Notes under the pieces: generated by a model
Told to the model about the DNA's origin: nothing
Seen by the model: only the letters and a program-made list of their open reading frames with translations
Database searches by the model: none
Assembly: GCF_046233715.1 (NCBI RefSeq)
Contig: NZ_JBJNRJ010000018.1
Coordinates: forward strand, 1-64,000
DNA: 64,000 nt
Source: Trujillonella humicola
Lineage (GTDB): Bacteria > Actinomycetota > Actinomycetes > Mycobacteriales > Geodermatophilaceae
Direction of reading: 5' to 3'
Part shown: positions 34,584-43,134 of the stretch, piece after piece
Numbering within the stretch: the stretch's first letter is position 1
Layout: each line of letters begins with the position of its first letter
Program-made: the position numbers and the translations under genes

Positions 34584-35173
34584 CGGAGCCGGCCGGGGCG
34601 CAGGAGCCCCTCGACGAACTGGTCGCCTCGCTGGCGGTGGACGTGCCCGACTTCCCCGAGCCGGGGATCGTCTTCCGCGACCTGACCCCGGTCTTCGCCG
34701 ACGGGCCGGCTTTCCGCCGTATCGTCGGAGGGTTGGCGTCGGCGGCGTCGGTCGACCCGCGGGTCGCCGCGCTGAGCTCCGCCCGCGACGGGGCGCACCC
34801 CGGCTTCGACGTCGTCGTGGGGGTCGAGGCGCGCGGCTTCCTGCTGGCCGCCGCGGTCGCCCTCGACGCCGGGGTCGGGGTGGTGCCGGTGCGCAAGGCC
34901 GGCAAGCTGCCCCGCGGCCGGGTGTCGGCCAGCTACGACCTGGAGTACGGGTCGGCGACGCTGGAGATGCACACCGACTCCGTCACGCCGGGTCAGCGGG
35001 TGCTCGTGGTGGACGACGTGCTCGCCACGGGCGGCACGCTGTCCGCGGCCATCGGGCTGGTGGAGGAGCTGGGCGGGGTGGTCACCGCCGTGTCCGTGGT
35101 CGTCGAGCTCGCCGACCTCGGTGGCCGCCAGGTCCTGGCGCCGCACACCGTGCACTCCCTCTGGACCGCCTGA
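34580..35173 (+). CDS. apt: Adenine phosphoribosyltransferase
   Basis: 197 residues. Converts adenine and PRPP to AMP. VDVPDFPEPGIVFRDLTPVFADG, VVGVEARGFLLAAAVA, VRKAGKLPRG and the PRPP loop VLVVDDVLATGGT are conserved. About 15 extra residues (SAASVDPRVAALSSARDGAHPG) are inserted before FDVVVGVEARG compared with typical Apt. Position between secF and relA is conserved in actinobacteria. GTG start overlaps the secF stop. Confidence 0.94.
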   Translation: MTEPAGAQEPLDELVASLAVDVPDFPEPGIVFRDLTPVFADGPAFRRIVGGLASAASVDPRVAALSSARDGAHPGFDVVVGVEARGFLLAAAVALDAGVGVVPVRKAGKLPRGRVSASYDLEYGSATLEMHTDSVTPGQRVLVVDDVLATGGTLSAAIGLVEELGGVVTAVSVVVELADLGGRQVLAPHTVHSLWTA

Positions 35174-35246
35174 GGCACGGGCGGCGCCGGGCGCCACCGG
35201 ACGGGGCTGCGGCCCGGCGGTTCGCGGGACCGGAGGGCCACCCGTC

Positions 35247-35252
35247 TAGCAT
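35247..35252 (+). promoter_or_regulatory. -10 box of relA
   Basis: TAGCAT gives a start near 35259 and a short leader with GCAGGAG before the GTG at 35290. Confidence 0.5.
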
Positions 35253-35289
35253 GGGAGGGTCCGTCCTCCTCGAGCCCGCAGGAGTTCCC

Positions 35290-37749
35290 GTGGCCCCCGA
35301 CGCCGCCGCCACCAACGTGGCTGCCGGGCGTCCGGGAGGGGTGCCGCCGGCCGCGGAGCCGGCCGCCCTGCCGCCCGGTCCCCCGGCGGCCGAGCGCGCG
35401 CCGCTGCCGGCCCGGCCGCTGGTGCGCCGTCCCGACGACGTGGGGTCCGAGCCGCCCGCCGAGAACGACGCCGCGGCTCCACGCCGCCGGGTCCGCGACC
35501 GGCTGGCCCGACGGATCGTCGCCGGGCAGCGCAGTCCGGTCGTCCGCCCGGTGCTCGAGCCGCTGGCCGCCCTGCACCGCCAGAGCCACCCCAAGGCCGA
35601 CCTGGCGCTCCTGCAGCGCGCCTACGACGTCGCCGAGGCCGCGCACGCCAGCCAGAAGCGCAAGAGCGGCGACCCCTACATCACCCACCCGCTGGCCGTG
35701 TCGACCATCCTCGCCGGCCTGGGCATGGACACCACGACGCTCATCGCGGCCCTGCTGCACGACACGGTCGAGGACACCGGTGTCACGCTGGAGTCGATCA
35801 CGGAGGACTTCGGGCCCGAGGTCGCGCACCTGGTCGACGGGGTCACTAAGATCGACAAGGTCAAGCTGGGCGACGCCGCCCAGGCCGAGACGATCCGCAA
35901 GATGATCGTCGCGATGTCCCGGGACCCGCGGGTCCTGGTGATCAAGCTCGCCGACCGGCTGCACAACATGCGCACGCTGCGCTTCCTCCCGCCGGAGAAG
36001 CAGGAGAAGAAGGCGCGGGAGACGCTGGAGATCCTCGCCCCGCTGGCCCACCGGCTGGGCATGAACACCATCAAGTGGGAGCTCGAGGACCTCGCGTTCG
36101 CGACGCTCTACCCCAAGCGCTACGACGAGATCGTGCGACTGGTCGCCGAGCGGGCGCCGTCGCGCGACACCTACCTCGCCGAGGTCGCCGCCTCGGTGAC
36201 CGACCAGCTCAAGGCCGCCGGCATCGAGGCCGTGGTCACCGGCCGGCCCAAGCACTACTACTCGATCTACCAGAAGATGATCGTGCGCGGCCGCGACTTC
36301 ACCGACATCTGGGACCTGGTCGGGATCCGGATCCTGGTCGACTCGGTCCGCGACTGCTACGCGGCGCTGGGCATCATGCACGCCCACTGGCAGCCTGTGC
36401 CGGGGCGCTTCAAGGACTTCGTGGCGATGCCGAAGTTCAACATGTACCAGTCGCTGCACACGACCGTGATCGGTCCGCAGGGCAAGCCGGTCGAGCTGCA
36501 GATCCGCACGCACGACATGCACCGCACCGCCGAGTACGGGATCGCCGCGCACTGGAAGTACAAGGAGAAGGCCCGGGCCGGCGGCCGGCCGGCGGCGGGG
36601 GAGTTCGGGGCGTCCAAGGCGGGGTCCCCCGACGACATGCTGTGGCTGCGCCAGCTGCTGGACTGGCAGCGCGAGGCGCAGGAGCCCGGGGAGTTCCTGG
36701 AGACGCTGCGCTACGACCTCGGTCCGCAGGAGGTCTTCGTCTTCACGCCCAAGGGCGACGTGGTGAGCCTGCCGGGCGACTCCACCCCGGTCGACTTCGC
36801 CTACGCCGTGCACACCGAGGTCGGCCACCGGTGCATCGGCGCCCGCGTCAACGGCGCCCTCGTCTCGCTGGACAGCCGGCTGACCAACGGCGACGTCGTG
36901 GAGATCTTCACCTCCAAGTCACCGACCGCCGGCCCGTCGAAGGACTGGCTGACCTTCGTCGGGTCCTCCCGGGCGCGCACCAAGATCCGGCAGTGGTTCA
37001 CCAAGGAGCGCCGCGAGGACGCCGTCGAGGCCGGCAAGGACGCGCTGACGCGGGCGATGCGCAAGGCGGGCCTCCCGCTGCAGCGGCTGCTCGGCGGTGA
37101 GGCGCTGTCCACGCTGGCCAAGGACCTCCGGTACGCCGACGTCACCGCGCTGTACGCCGCGGTGGGGGAGAACCAGCTCTCGGCCGCGTCGGTGGTCGAG
37201 AAGCTCATCGCGGCGCTGGGCGGCACCGAGGGAGCGGTCGAGGACATCGCCGAGACGGCGATCCCCACCCGCCGGGTCGGTCCCCGGCGCAGCACCGGCG
37301 GCGACCCCGGCATCGTCGTGCACGGCATGAGCGACGTGTGGGCCAAGCTCGCCAAGTGCTGCACCCCCGTGCCCGGGGACGAGGTGCTCGGCTTCGTCAC
37401 GCGCGGCGGCGGCGTCAGCGTGCACCGCACCGACTGCACCAACGCCGCCGACCTGCAGCGCAAGCCCGAGCGGCTGGTCGAGGTCGAGTGGGCCAGCCAG
37501 CCCGGCTCGGTGTTCCTGGTCGCCATCCAGGTGGAGGCCCTCGACCGGCACCGGCTGCTCTCCGACGTCACCAAGGCCCTGGCCGACGAGCGGGTCAACA
37601 TCCTGTCCGCCTCGGTGCAGACCAGCCGCGACCGCGTCGCCATCAGCCGCTTCACCTTCGAGCTCGCCGACCCCGCCCACCTGGGCGCGGTGCTGCAGAC
37701 CGTCCGCAACGTCGACGGCGTCTTCGACGTGGAGCGCGTCACCGCCTGA
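35290..37749 (+). CDS. relA: Bifunctional (p)ppGpp synthetase/hydrolase
   Basis: 819 residues from the GTG at 35290. The first 80 residues are a Pro/Ala-rich extension. The HD hydrolase domain is intact (YITHPLAVSTILA, LLHDTVEDTG, KLADRLHNMRTL). The synthetase domain has GRPKHYYSIYQKM, DLVGIRILVDSVRDCYAALG and FKDFVAMPKFNMYQSLHTTVIG. TGS (VFVFTPKGDVVSLPGDSTPVDFAY), a CC/zinc-finger region (AKCCTPVPGDE) and a C-terminal ACT domain follow. Both catalytic halves look active, as in mycobacterial Rel, so this is the main stringent-response enzyme. Confidence 0.96.
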   Translation: MAPDAAATNVAAGRPGGVPPAAEPAALPPGPPAAERAPLPARPLVRRPDDVGSEPPAENDAAAPRRRVRDRLARRIVAGQRSPVVRPVLEPLAALHRQSHPKADLALLQRAYDVAEAAHASQKRKSGDPYITHPLAVSTILAGLGMDTTTLIAALLHDTVEDTGVTLESITEDFGPEVAHLVDGVTKIDKVKLGDAAQAETIRKMIVAMSRDPRVLVIKLADRLHNMRTLRFLPPEKQEKKARETLEILAPLAHRLGMNTIKWELEDLAFATLYPKRYDEIVRLVAERAPSRDTYLAEVAASVTDQLKAAGIEAVVTGRPKHYYSIYQKMIVRGRDFTDIWDLVGIRILVDSVRDCYAALGIMHAHWQPVPGRFKDFVAMPKFNMYQSLHTTVIGPQGKPVELQIRTHDMHRTAEYGIAAHWKYKEKARAGGRPAAGEFGASKAGSPDDMLWLRQLLDWQREAQEPGEFLETLRYDLGPQEVFVFTPKGDVVSLPGDSTPVDFAYAVHTEVGHRCIGARVNGALVSLDSRLTNGDVVEIFTSKSPTAGPSKDWLTFVGSSRARTKIRQWFTKERREDAVEAGKDALTRAMRKAGLPLQRLLGGEALSTLAKDLRYADVTALYAAVGENQLSAASVVEKLIAALGGTEGAVEDIAETAIPTRRVGPRRSTGGDPGIVVHGMSDVWAKLAKCCTPVPGDEVLGFVTRGGGVSVHRTDCTNAADLQRKPERLVEVEWASQPGSVFLVAIQVEALDRHRLLSDVTKALADERVNILSASVQTSRDRVAISRFTFELADPAHLGAVLQTVRNVDGVFDVERVTA

Positions 37750-37842
37750 CCGGCGTGGCCCTGATCGGGTCAGCCGGTCAGGACGCGTCCTGCCTCAGCA
37801 CAGCGGTGGCGCAGGACCCTCCGCGGTGCGGGAGGACGCCGT

Positions 37843-38418
37843 TCAGGCCGTCTCTGGGTCGGCCAGGAACGCCGGGTTCTCGCAGGTGGCTCCCGGTTCG
37901 GGGGTCGTCCCGGGGTTCTGCGTGAACTCCTGGGCGAAGGCCTCCAGCCGCGGGTCGTCCACGGAGTCGGTCGCGAGCTGGTGGTTCCAGGACTGGATGC
38001 TCACGGGCCGGCCCAGCCCCGTGTAGGGCGACATCATCCGGTACGGGACGCCGTCGACGAGGGCGGCCAGGGTCGCGACGTCGCCGTCGGACAGCAGGTC
38101 CGGGTCGTAGGTGACCCACACGGCACCGTGCTCCAGGGAGTGCACCGCGTTCTCGTGCCGGATGTCGACGTCGTACACCGTGCCCGTGCAGTCCGCCCAG
38201 GAGGGGTCGTGCGGCCCGCCGACCGGCGGGGACTCCGCGTAGTCGACGCCCGAGGTCACGTGCTCCTGGCCCACTGCGTAGTCGTACTCCTGCACGGACG
38301 ACGGGCCGCCCCCGCCGCCCGCCGGCGAGGCGGTGCCGGTGACGGTCGAGGTGCACCCGGCCGCCGCGCCGGCGGCGAGCAGCGTCGCTCCGGCCAGCCG
38401 CGCGGCCCGGGAGCTCAC
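37843..38418 (-). CDS. DUF3105 lipoprotein
   Basis: 191 residues. A lipoprotein signal with Cys22 (AAAGC) and a Gly-rich linker precede a DUF3105 domain: GVDYAESPPVGGPHDPSWADCTGTVYDVDIRHENAVHSLEHGAVWVTYDPDL is its hallmark order. The His/Glu residues in VHSLEHGAVW suggest a metal or active site, but the function is unknown. It is the last gene of a three-gene unit whose start overlaps the preceding cyclophilin stop (GTGA). The TVTGTASPA stretch after the Cys echoes EVPGTASPG in the neighbouring lipoprotein. Confidence 0.85.
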   Translation of the reverse strand: MSSRAARLAGATLLAAGAAAGCTSTVTGTASPAGGGGGPSSVQEYDYAVGQEHVTSGVDYAESPPVGGPHDPSWADCTGTVYDVDIRHENAVHSLEHGAVWVTYDPDLLSDGDVATLAALVDGVPYRMMSPYTGLGRPVSIQSWNHQLATDSVDDPRLEAFAQEFTQNPGTTPEPGATCENPAFLADPETA

Positions 38419-39122
38419 GCGAGGACCTCGGCCGACTCGATGACGAGGTCCTCCTCGGGCGCGCCGCCGCCGGGACTGGGCTCGAACGCGCCGTCGTGGC
38501 CGGCCGCGGCGATCTCCTGCACGACGGCGAGGCCGGCGTCGTCCAGCGTGCCGACGACGGTGTAGGCCGGCGGGAGCCGGGTGTCGACGTAGCAGATGAA
38601 GAACTGGCTGCCCGTCGAGCCGGGCCGGCCGCTGTTGGCCATGGCCACCGAGCCGGCCGGGTACTGCGTGTCGGCGGTGACCTCCTCGGCGAACCGGTAA
38701 CCCGGCCCGCCGGTACCGGTGCCGGTCGGGTCGCCGCACTGCAGGACGCCGAACGCCGGCTGGTCGACCAGCCGGTGGCAGGGGCTGCCGTCGAAGAAGC
38801 CGGTGTCGGCGAGGTAGCCCATGCTGGCCGCCGCGCACGGGGCGCCGGCGGAGTCCAGCGTGATGGTCAGCTCCCCCTGGCCGAGCGTCATGGCGACCGT
38901 CGTGGTGCCCTCGGCGGCGACCTCGGCCGGTGGGGTGCCGACGTCGACGCCGCTGCCGTCGGGGACCCAGTCGCAGGCGACGGTCGCCCCACCGATCCCG
39001 GGGCCGCCCGGCCCGCCCTCGCTCTCCCCGGGCGATGCGGTGCCGGGCACCTCGGCGGCGCAGCCGGTGAGGAGCACCGCCGCGAGGGCCGTCAGGGCGA
39101 GCGCGGCGCGCGGCCGCGTCAC
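38415..39122 (-). CDS. Cyclophilin-type peptidyl-prolyl isomerase lipoprotein
   Basis: 235 residues. A lipobox LLTGC (Cys21), a Gly/Ser/Pro linker, then a cyclophilin domain: GELTITLDSAGAPCAAASMGYLADTGFFDGSPCHRLV, PAFGVLQCGDPTGTGTG, GSVAMANSGRPGSTGSQFFICYVDT. The usual FHR motif becomes CHR. Four Cys in the domain could form disulfides outside the cell, suiting an exported folding catalyst. It is closely related to the next gene upstream and overlaps both neighbours by GTGA. Confidence 0.88.
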   Translation of the reverse strand: MTRPRAALALTALAAVLLTGCAAEVPGTASPGESEGGPGGPGIGGATVACDWVPDGSGVDVGTPPAEVAAEGTTTVAMTLGQGELTITLDSAGAPCAAASMGYLADTGFFDGSPCHRLVDQPAFGVLQCGDPTGTGTGGPGYRFAEEVTADTQYPAGSVAMANSGRPGSTGSQFFICYVDTRLPPAYTVVGTLDDAGLAVVQEIAAAGHDGAFEPSPGGGAPEEDLVIESAEVLA

Positions 39123-39964
39123 TGCACGACCGTCACGGACTCGATGGTCACCGGGGTGTTGGGGGCTCCGCCGCCGGGCGAGGGCTCGAAGGAGCCGTCG
39201 TTGCCTGCCGCGGCGACCTGGTCGAGCACCGCGAGGCCGGCCTCGTCGACCGTCCCCACCGGGGTGTAGCTCGGCGGGAGCTCGGTGTCGACGAAGCAGA
39301 GGAAGAACTGGCTGCCGGTCGAGCCGGGCTGGCCGCTGTTGGCCATCGCGATGGTGCCGCGCGGGTAGGTGGTGCCCTGGGGCACCTCCTCGAAGAAGCG
39401 GTAGCCGGGCCCGCCGGTACCGGTGCCGGTCGGGTCGCCGCACTGCAGCACACCGAACGCCGGCTGGTTGACCATGCGGTGGCAGGGGCTGCCGTCGAAG
39501 AAGCCGACCGAGGCGAGGTGGGTGAAGCTGGACGCCGCGCACGGGGCCTGCGCCCGGTCCAGGGTGAAGGTCATGGCGCCGGCCGACGTGGACACGGCCA
39601 GGGTGCTGGTGCCCTCCGCGGGAGTGGCCTCCTCGTCGGGCGGCAGGCCGACGTCGGTGCCGGAGCCGTCGGGGGCGAAGTCGCAGGTCACCGTGCCGTC
39701 GGGGTTCACCACCGGCGGGGCCGGCGACTCGGGGGCCGTGGCCGGGTCCGTGGCGGAGGTCGTCCCGTCGGCGACGGTGGGGTCGTCGTCGTCCCCGCCG
39801 AGCACGGCCACGAGCAGCACCGCGCCCGCGACGAGGACGACCGCGGCGACGGTCACGGTGACGAGCAGGTTGCGGCGGCGCCTGCGGGCCAGCTCGGCGC
39901 GGCGCTCCAGCTGGCGCTGCAGGTGGCGCTGGGCAGCCTGGCGTCGCTGCTTGTTGCTCGGCAC
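39119..39964 (-). CDS. Membrane-anchored cyclophilin-type peptidyl-prolyl isomerase
   Basis: 281 residues, first gene of the operon, GTG start with GAGGAG about 10 bases upstream. A basic N-terminus and one membrane helix (about 32-55, NLLVTVTVAAVVLVAGAVLL) are followed by an acidic/Thr linker and a cyclophilin domain nearly parallel to the 38415 gene (FFDGSPCHRMV, PAFGVLQCGDPTGTGTG, GSQFFLCFVDTELPP). Presumably it folds exported proteins at the membrane surface. The pair looks like a tandem duplication that diverged in anchoring mode. Confidence 0.88.
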   Translation of the reverse strand: MPSNKQRRQAAQRHLQRQLERRAELARRRRRNLLVTVTVAAVVLVAGAVLLVAVLGGDDDDPTVADGTTSATDPATAPESPAPPVVNPDGTVTCDFAPDGSGTDVGLPPDEEATPAEGTSTLAVSTSAGAMTFTLDRAQAPCAASSFTHLASVGFFDGSPCHRMVNQPAFGVLQCGDPTGTGTGGPGYRFFEEVPQGTTYPRGTIAMANSGQPGSTGSQFFLCFVDTELPPSYTPVGTVDEAGLAVLDQVAAAGNDGSFEPSPGGGAPNTPVTIESVTVVQ

Positions 39965-40129
39965 GGGGGGACGCTCCTCGGGGCGTGCGGGTGCTGCGGG
40001 GCCGGCCCGGGCGACCGCGCCCGGGCGGGCCCCCGCCGGTCGGCTCGCGAGTCTAGGCGGCCGGGCTGGGGATCCCCGGGCACGCACGGGGCGGGTCGGG
40101 CAGCAGCACGCGCGGTGATCACGCCCGCG

Positions 40130-40135
40130 TAACCT
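40130..40135 (+). promoter_or_regulatory. Leaderless -10 box of the MBL-fold gene
   Basis: TAACCT ends 6 bases before the GTG at 40142. Confidence 0.6.
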
Positions 40136-40141
40136 GCACGG

Positions 40142-40840
40142 GTGCTCATCCGCTCGTTCCCGGCCGGCGCCTTCGGCACCAACTGCTACGCCGTCGCCAC
40201 CGGGCGGGGCCAGGAGTGCGTCGTCGTCGACCCCGGCATGGACGCCGTCGGCCCCCTGTCCCAGCTGCTCGCCGAGGACGGACTCAAGCCCGTCGCCGTC
40301 GTCCTCACCCACGGCCACCTGGACCACACCTTCTCCGTGGTGCCGGTGTGCGAGGGCTACGACATCCCCGCCTACATCCACCCCGCCGACACCGGCATGC
40401 TCAGCGACCCGGTCGCGTGGCACGGGCCGGCGCTCGCGCCGCTGATCCGCGGCGCGCGCCTCCCCGACCCGTCGGAGGTCCGGACGCTCGACGACGGTGC
40501 GGTGCTGGAGCTGGCCGGAGTCACGCTGACCGTCCGGCACGCGCCGGGGCACACGCAGGGCTCGGTGGTGTTCTCCCTGGACCTCGGGGAGTCGCCGGGG
40601 CTGCTGGCCGGTGACGTCCTGTTCGCCGGGTCGGTCGGCCGCGTCGACCTGCCCGGGGGGTCCTGGGAGTCCATGCTCGGCTCGCTGCGCGACGTCGTCC
40701 TCCCGCTCGACGACGCCACGGTCGTGCTCCCCGGCCACGGCCCGGCCACGACCATCGGCCGGGAGCGCGCCACGAACCCCTACCTCGCCGAGGCCGCGGC
40801 CTCCGCCGCCGGTCCGGCGCCGAAGGGGCGTGGATTGTGA
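40142..40840 (+). CDS. Metallo-beta-lactamase fold hydrolase (glyoxalase II-like)
   Basis: 232 residues. The HxHxDH motif is THGHLDHT; other ligands are in VRHAPGHTQGS, LAGDVLFAGSVGR and VLPGHGPATTIGRE. The order matches YcbL/GloB-like hydroxyacylglutathione hydrolase-type proteins, commonly found upstream of hisS in actinobacteria. A mycothiol-linked substrate is possible by analogy but not shown. GTGA overlap with hisS. Confidence 0.88.
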   Translation: MLIRSFPAGAFGTNCYAVATGRGQECVVVDPGMDAVGPLSQLLAEDGLKPVAVVLTHGHLDHTFSVVPVCEGYDIPAYIHPADTGMLSDPVAWHGPALAPLIRGARLPDPSEVRTLDDGAVLELAGVTLTVRHAPGHTQGSVVFSLDLGESPGLLAGDVLFAGSVGRVDLPGGSWESMLGSLRDVVLPLDDATVVLPGHGPATTIGRERATNPYLAEAAASAAGPAPKGRGL

Positions 40841-42120
40841 GTCGAACGGGGGGCGCTGTGAGCGGGCTGAGCGCGCCGAAGGGCACCTTCGACACGCTGC
40901 CGCCGGACTCCGCGCGCTTCCTGGCCGTCCGCGACCTGCTCACCGCGCCGCTGCGGCGGGCCGGCTACGGCTACGTCGAGACGCCGGTGTTCGAGGAGAC
41001 CGCCGTGTTCTCCCGCGGCGTGGGGGAGTCCACCGACGTCGTGACGAAGGAGATGTACACCTTCGACGACCGCGGCGGCCGCTCGCTCACCCTGCGCCCC
41101 GAGCTGACCGCGGGCCTCATGCGGGCGTTCATCGAGCACCGGCTCGTGCAGGGCGCGCTGCCGGTGAAGCTGTGGACCGTCGGCTCGGCGTTCCGCTACG
41201 AGCGGCCGCAGGCGGGCCGGTTCCGGCACTTCACCCAGGTCGACATGGAGGCCCTCGGGGTCGACGACCCCGCGCTGGACGCCGAGGTGGTGGCCCTGGG
41301 CGTGCAGGGGTTCCGCGATCTCGGGCTCACCGACTTCGAGCTGCTGCTGACCTCGCTGGGCGATGCGACCTGCCGGCCGCAGTACCGCGAGCTGCTCGTC
41401 GCGCACCTGGAGAAGCTCGACCTCGACGAGGACACCCGCCGCCGGGCGGCGATCAACCCGCTGCGGGTGCTCGACGACAAGCGGCCCGAGGTGCAGGCAC
41501 AGCTCGACGACGCCCCGCTCATGGTCGACCACCTGTCGGACTCCACGAGGGCGCACTACGACGCCGTCCGCCAGCACCTGACCGACCTCGGCGTGACCTG
41601 GACCGAGGCGCCGCGGCTGGTCCGCGGCCTGGACTACTACACGAAGACGACGTTCGAGTTCGTGCACGCAGGCCTCGGCGCGCAGTCGGCGATCGGTGGC
41701 GGCGGCGGCTACGACGGGCTGTCGGCGGCGCTCGGCGGCCCGGACGTCTCCGGCATCGGCTACGCCGTCGGGGTGGACCGGACGCTGCTCGCGGTGCAGG
41801 CCGAGGGGCTCGACATCGGCGCCGCGGCCGGCGTGCAGGCCTTCGTCGTCCCGCTGGGGGCCGAGGCCAAGCGGCTGGCGGTCCGGTTGGTCGGGCAGCT
41901 GCGGGCAGCCGGGATCGCGGCCGACACCGTGTACGGCGACCGCGGCCTGAAGGGCGCGATGAAGGCCGCCGACCGCTCCGGGGCCACGCACGCCGTCGTC
42001 ATCGGTGAGCGGGACCTCGCCGACGGCGTGGGGCAGCTCAAGGACCTGCGCACCGGCGAGCAGACCGCCGTCCCGGTCGGGGAGCTGTTCGAGACCGTGC
42101 GTGCAACGGTGGGGGCATGA
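40837..42120 (+). CDS. hisS: Histidine--tRNA ligase
   Basis: 427 residues if translated from the GTG that overlaps the previous stop; GTG 40858 (VSGLSAPKGTFDTLPP) is an alternative giving 420. Class II core with the His-specific motifs LVRGLDYYTKTTFEF and GIGYAVGVDRTLLAV, and a C-terminal anticodon-binding domain (VQAFVVPLGAEAKRLAVRLVGQLRAAGI). YERPQAGRFRHFTQVDMEALG is motif 2. Confidence 0.95.
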   Translation: MSRTGGAVSGLSAPKGTFDTLPPDSARFLAVRDLLTAPLRRAGYGYVETPVFEETAVFSRGVGESTDVVTKEMYTFDDRGGRSLTLRPELTAGLMRAFIEHRLVQGALPVKLWTVGSAFRYERPQAGRFRHFTQVDMEALGVDDPALDAEVVALGVQGFRDLGLTDFELLLTSLGDATCRPQYRELLVAHLEKLDLDEDTRRRAAINPLRVLDDKRPEVQAQLDDAPLMVDHLSDSTRAHYDAVRQHLTDLGVTWTEAPRLVRGLDYYTKTTFEFVHAGLGAQSAIGGGGGYDGLSAALGGPDVSGIGYAVGVDRTLLAVQAEGLDIGAAAGVQAFVVPLGAEAKRLAVRLVGQLRAAGIAADTVYGDRGLKGAMKAADRSGATHAVVIGERDLADGVGQLKDLRTGEQTAVPVGELFETVRATVGA

Positions 42121-43103
42121 GCATGGAGCAGCGGCCGCTGGGCCGGACCGGGGCCGAGGTCGGCGTCGTCGGCCTGGGCACGTGGCAGCTGGGCGGCGAC
42201 TGGGGCGACGTCGACGACGAGGCGGCCGAGGCGGTGCTCGAGGCGGCGCTCGACGCCGGGGTGACCCTGCTCGACACCGCCGACGTCTACGGCGACGGCC
42301 GGTCCGAGGAGCGGATCCGCCGGGCGCTCGTGCTGCGGTCCGAGCGCCCCTTCGTCGCGACCAAGGCCGGCCGGCGCGCGGACCCGTTCACCGCCGAGCA
42401 GTACACGCCGGAGAACCTGCGGGCCTGGGTCGACCGCTCGCGCCGCAACCTGGGCGTGCAGACCCTCGACCTGGTCCAGCTGCACTGCCCGCCGGCCGCC
42501 GTCTACTCCGACGAGCGCGTCTACGACACGCTCGACGGGTTCGTCGCCGACGGCTCCATCGCCGCCTACGGCGTCTCGGTGGAGACCGTCGCCGAGGGGC
42601 TCACCGCGCTGCAGCACCCCGGCGTGGCCACCGTCCAGGTCATCCTCAACGTGTTCCGCCGCAAGCCGCTGGAGGAGCTGCTGCCCGCGGCGCAGGCCGC
42701 CGAGGTCGGGATCCTGGCCCGGGTGCCGCTGGCCAGCGGGCTGCTCACCGGGAGGTACGACGAGTCGACGACGTTCCCGGCCGACGACCACCGCACGTTC
42801 AACCGCAACGGCGAGGCCTTCGACGTCGGTGAGACCTTCTCCGGCGTCCCGTTCGACGTCGGGGTCGCCGCGGCCCGCGAGGTCGCCGAGATCGCCGGGG
42901 ACGCCCCGACGGCGGCCTTCGCGCTGCGCTGGGTCATCGACCAGCCCGGCGTCACGACGGTCATCCCCGGCGCCCGGAACGTGGAGCAGGTGCGCGGCAA
43001 CGTCGCCGCCGCCGGTATGCCGCGCCTCACCGAGGGTCAGCTCGCCGACCTCGAGCGGGTGTACGACGAGCGCATCCGCGCGCACGTGCACAACCGCTGG
43101 TAA
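42117..43103 (+). CDS. Aldo/keto reductase
   Basis: 328 residues, ATGA overlap with hisS (a second ATG lies two codons in). TIM-barrel AKR: LGRTGAEVGVVGLGTWQLGG, the catalytic Asp/Tyr region DTADVYGDGRSEE, Lys in FVATKAG, LDLVQLHCPP and the NADPH loop TVIPGARNVEQVRGN. It resembles YajO/Tas-like AKRs. Its natural substrate is unknown. It sits in the hisS-aspS interval with a 31-base gap to aspS. Confidence 0.88.
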   Translation: MSMEQRPLGRTGAEVGVVGLGTWQLGGDWGDVDDEAAEAVLEAALDAGVTLLDTADVYGDGRSEERIRRALVLRSERPFVATKAGRRADPFTAEQYTPENLRAWVDRSRRNLGVQTLDLVQLHCPPAAVYSDERVYDTLDGFVADGSIAAYGVSVETVAEGLTALQHPGVATVQVILNVFRRKPLEELLPAAQAAEVGILARVPLASGLLTGRYDESTTFPADDHRTFNRNGEAFDVGETFSGVPFDVGVAAAREVAEIAGDAPTAAFALRWVIDQPGVTTVIPGARNVEQVRGNVAAAGMPRLTEGQLADLERVYDERIRAHVHNRW

Positions 43104-43134
43104 CCCGACCTCCCCCCACAGAGAGAGATCCCCC

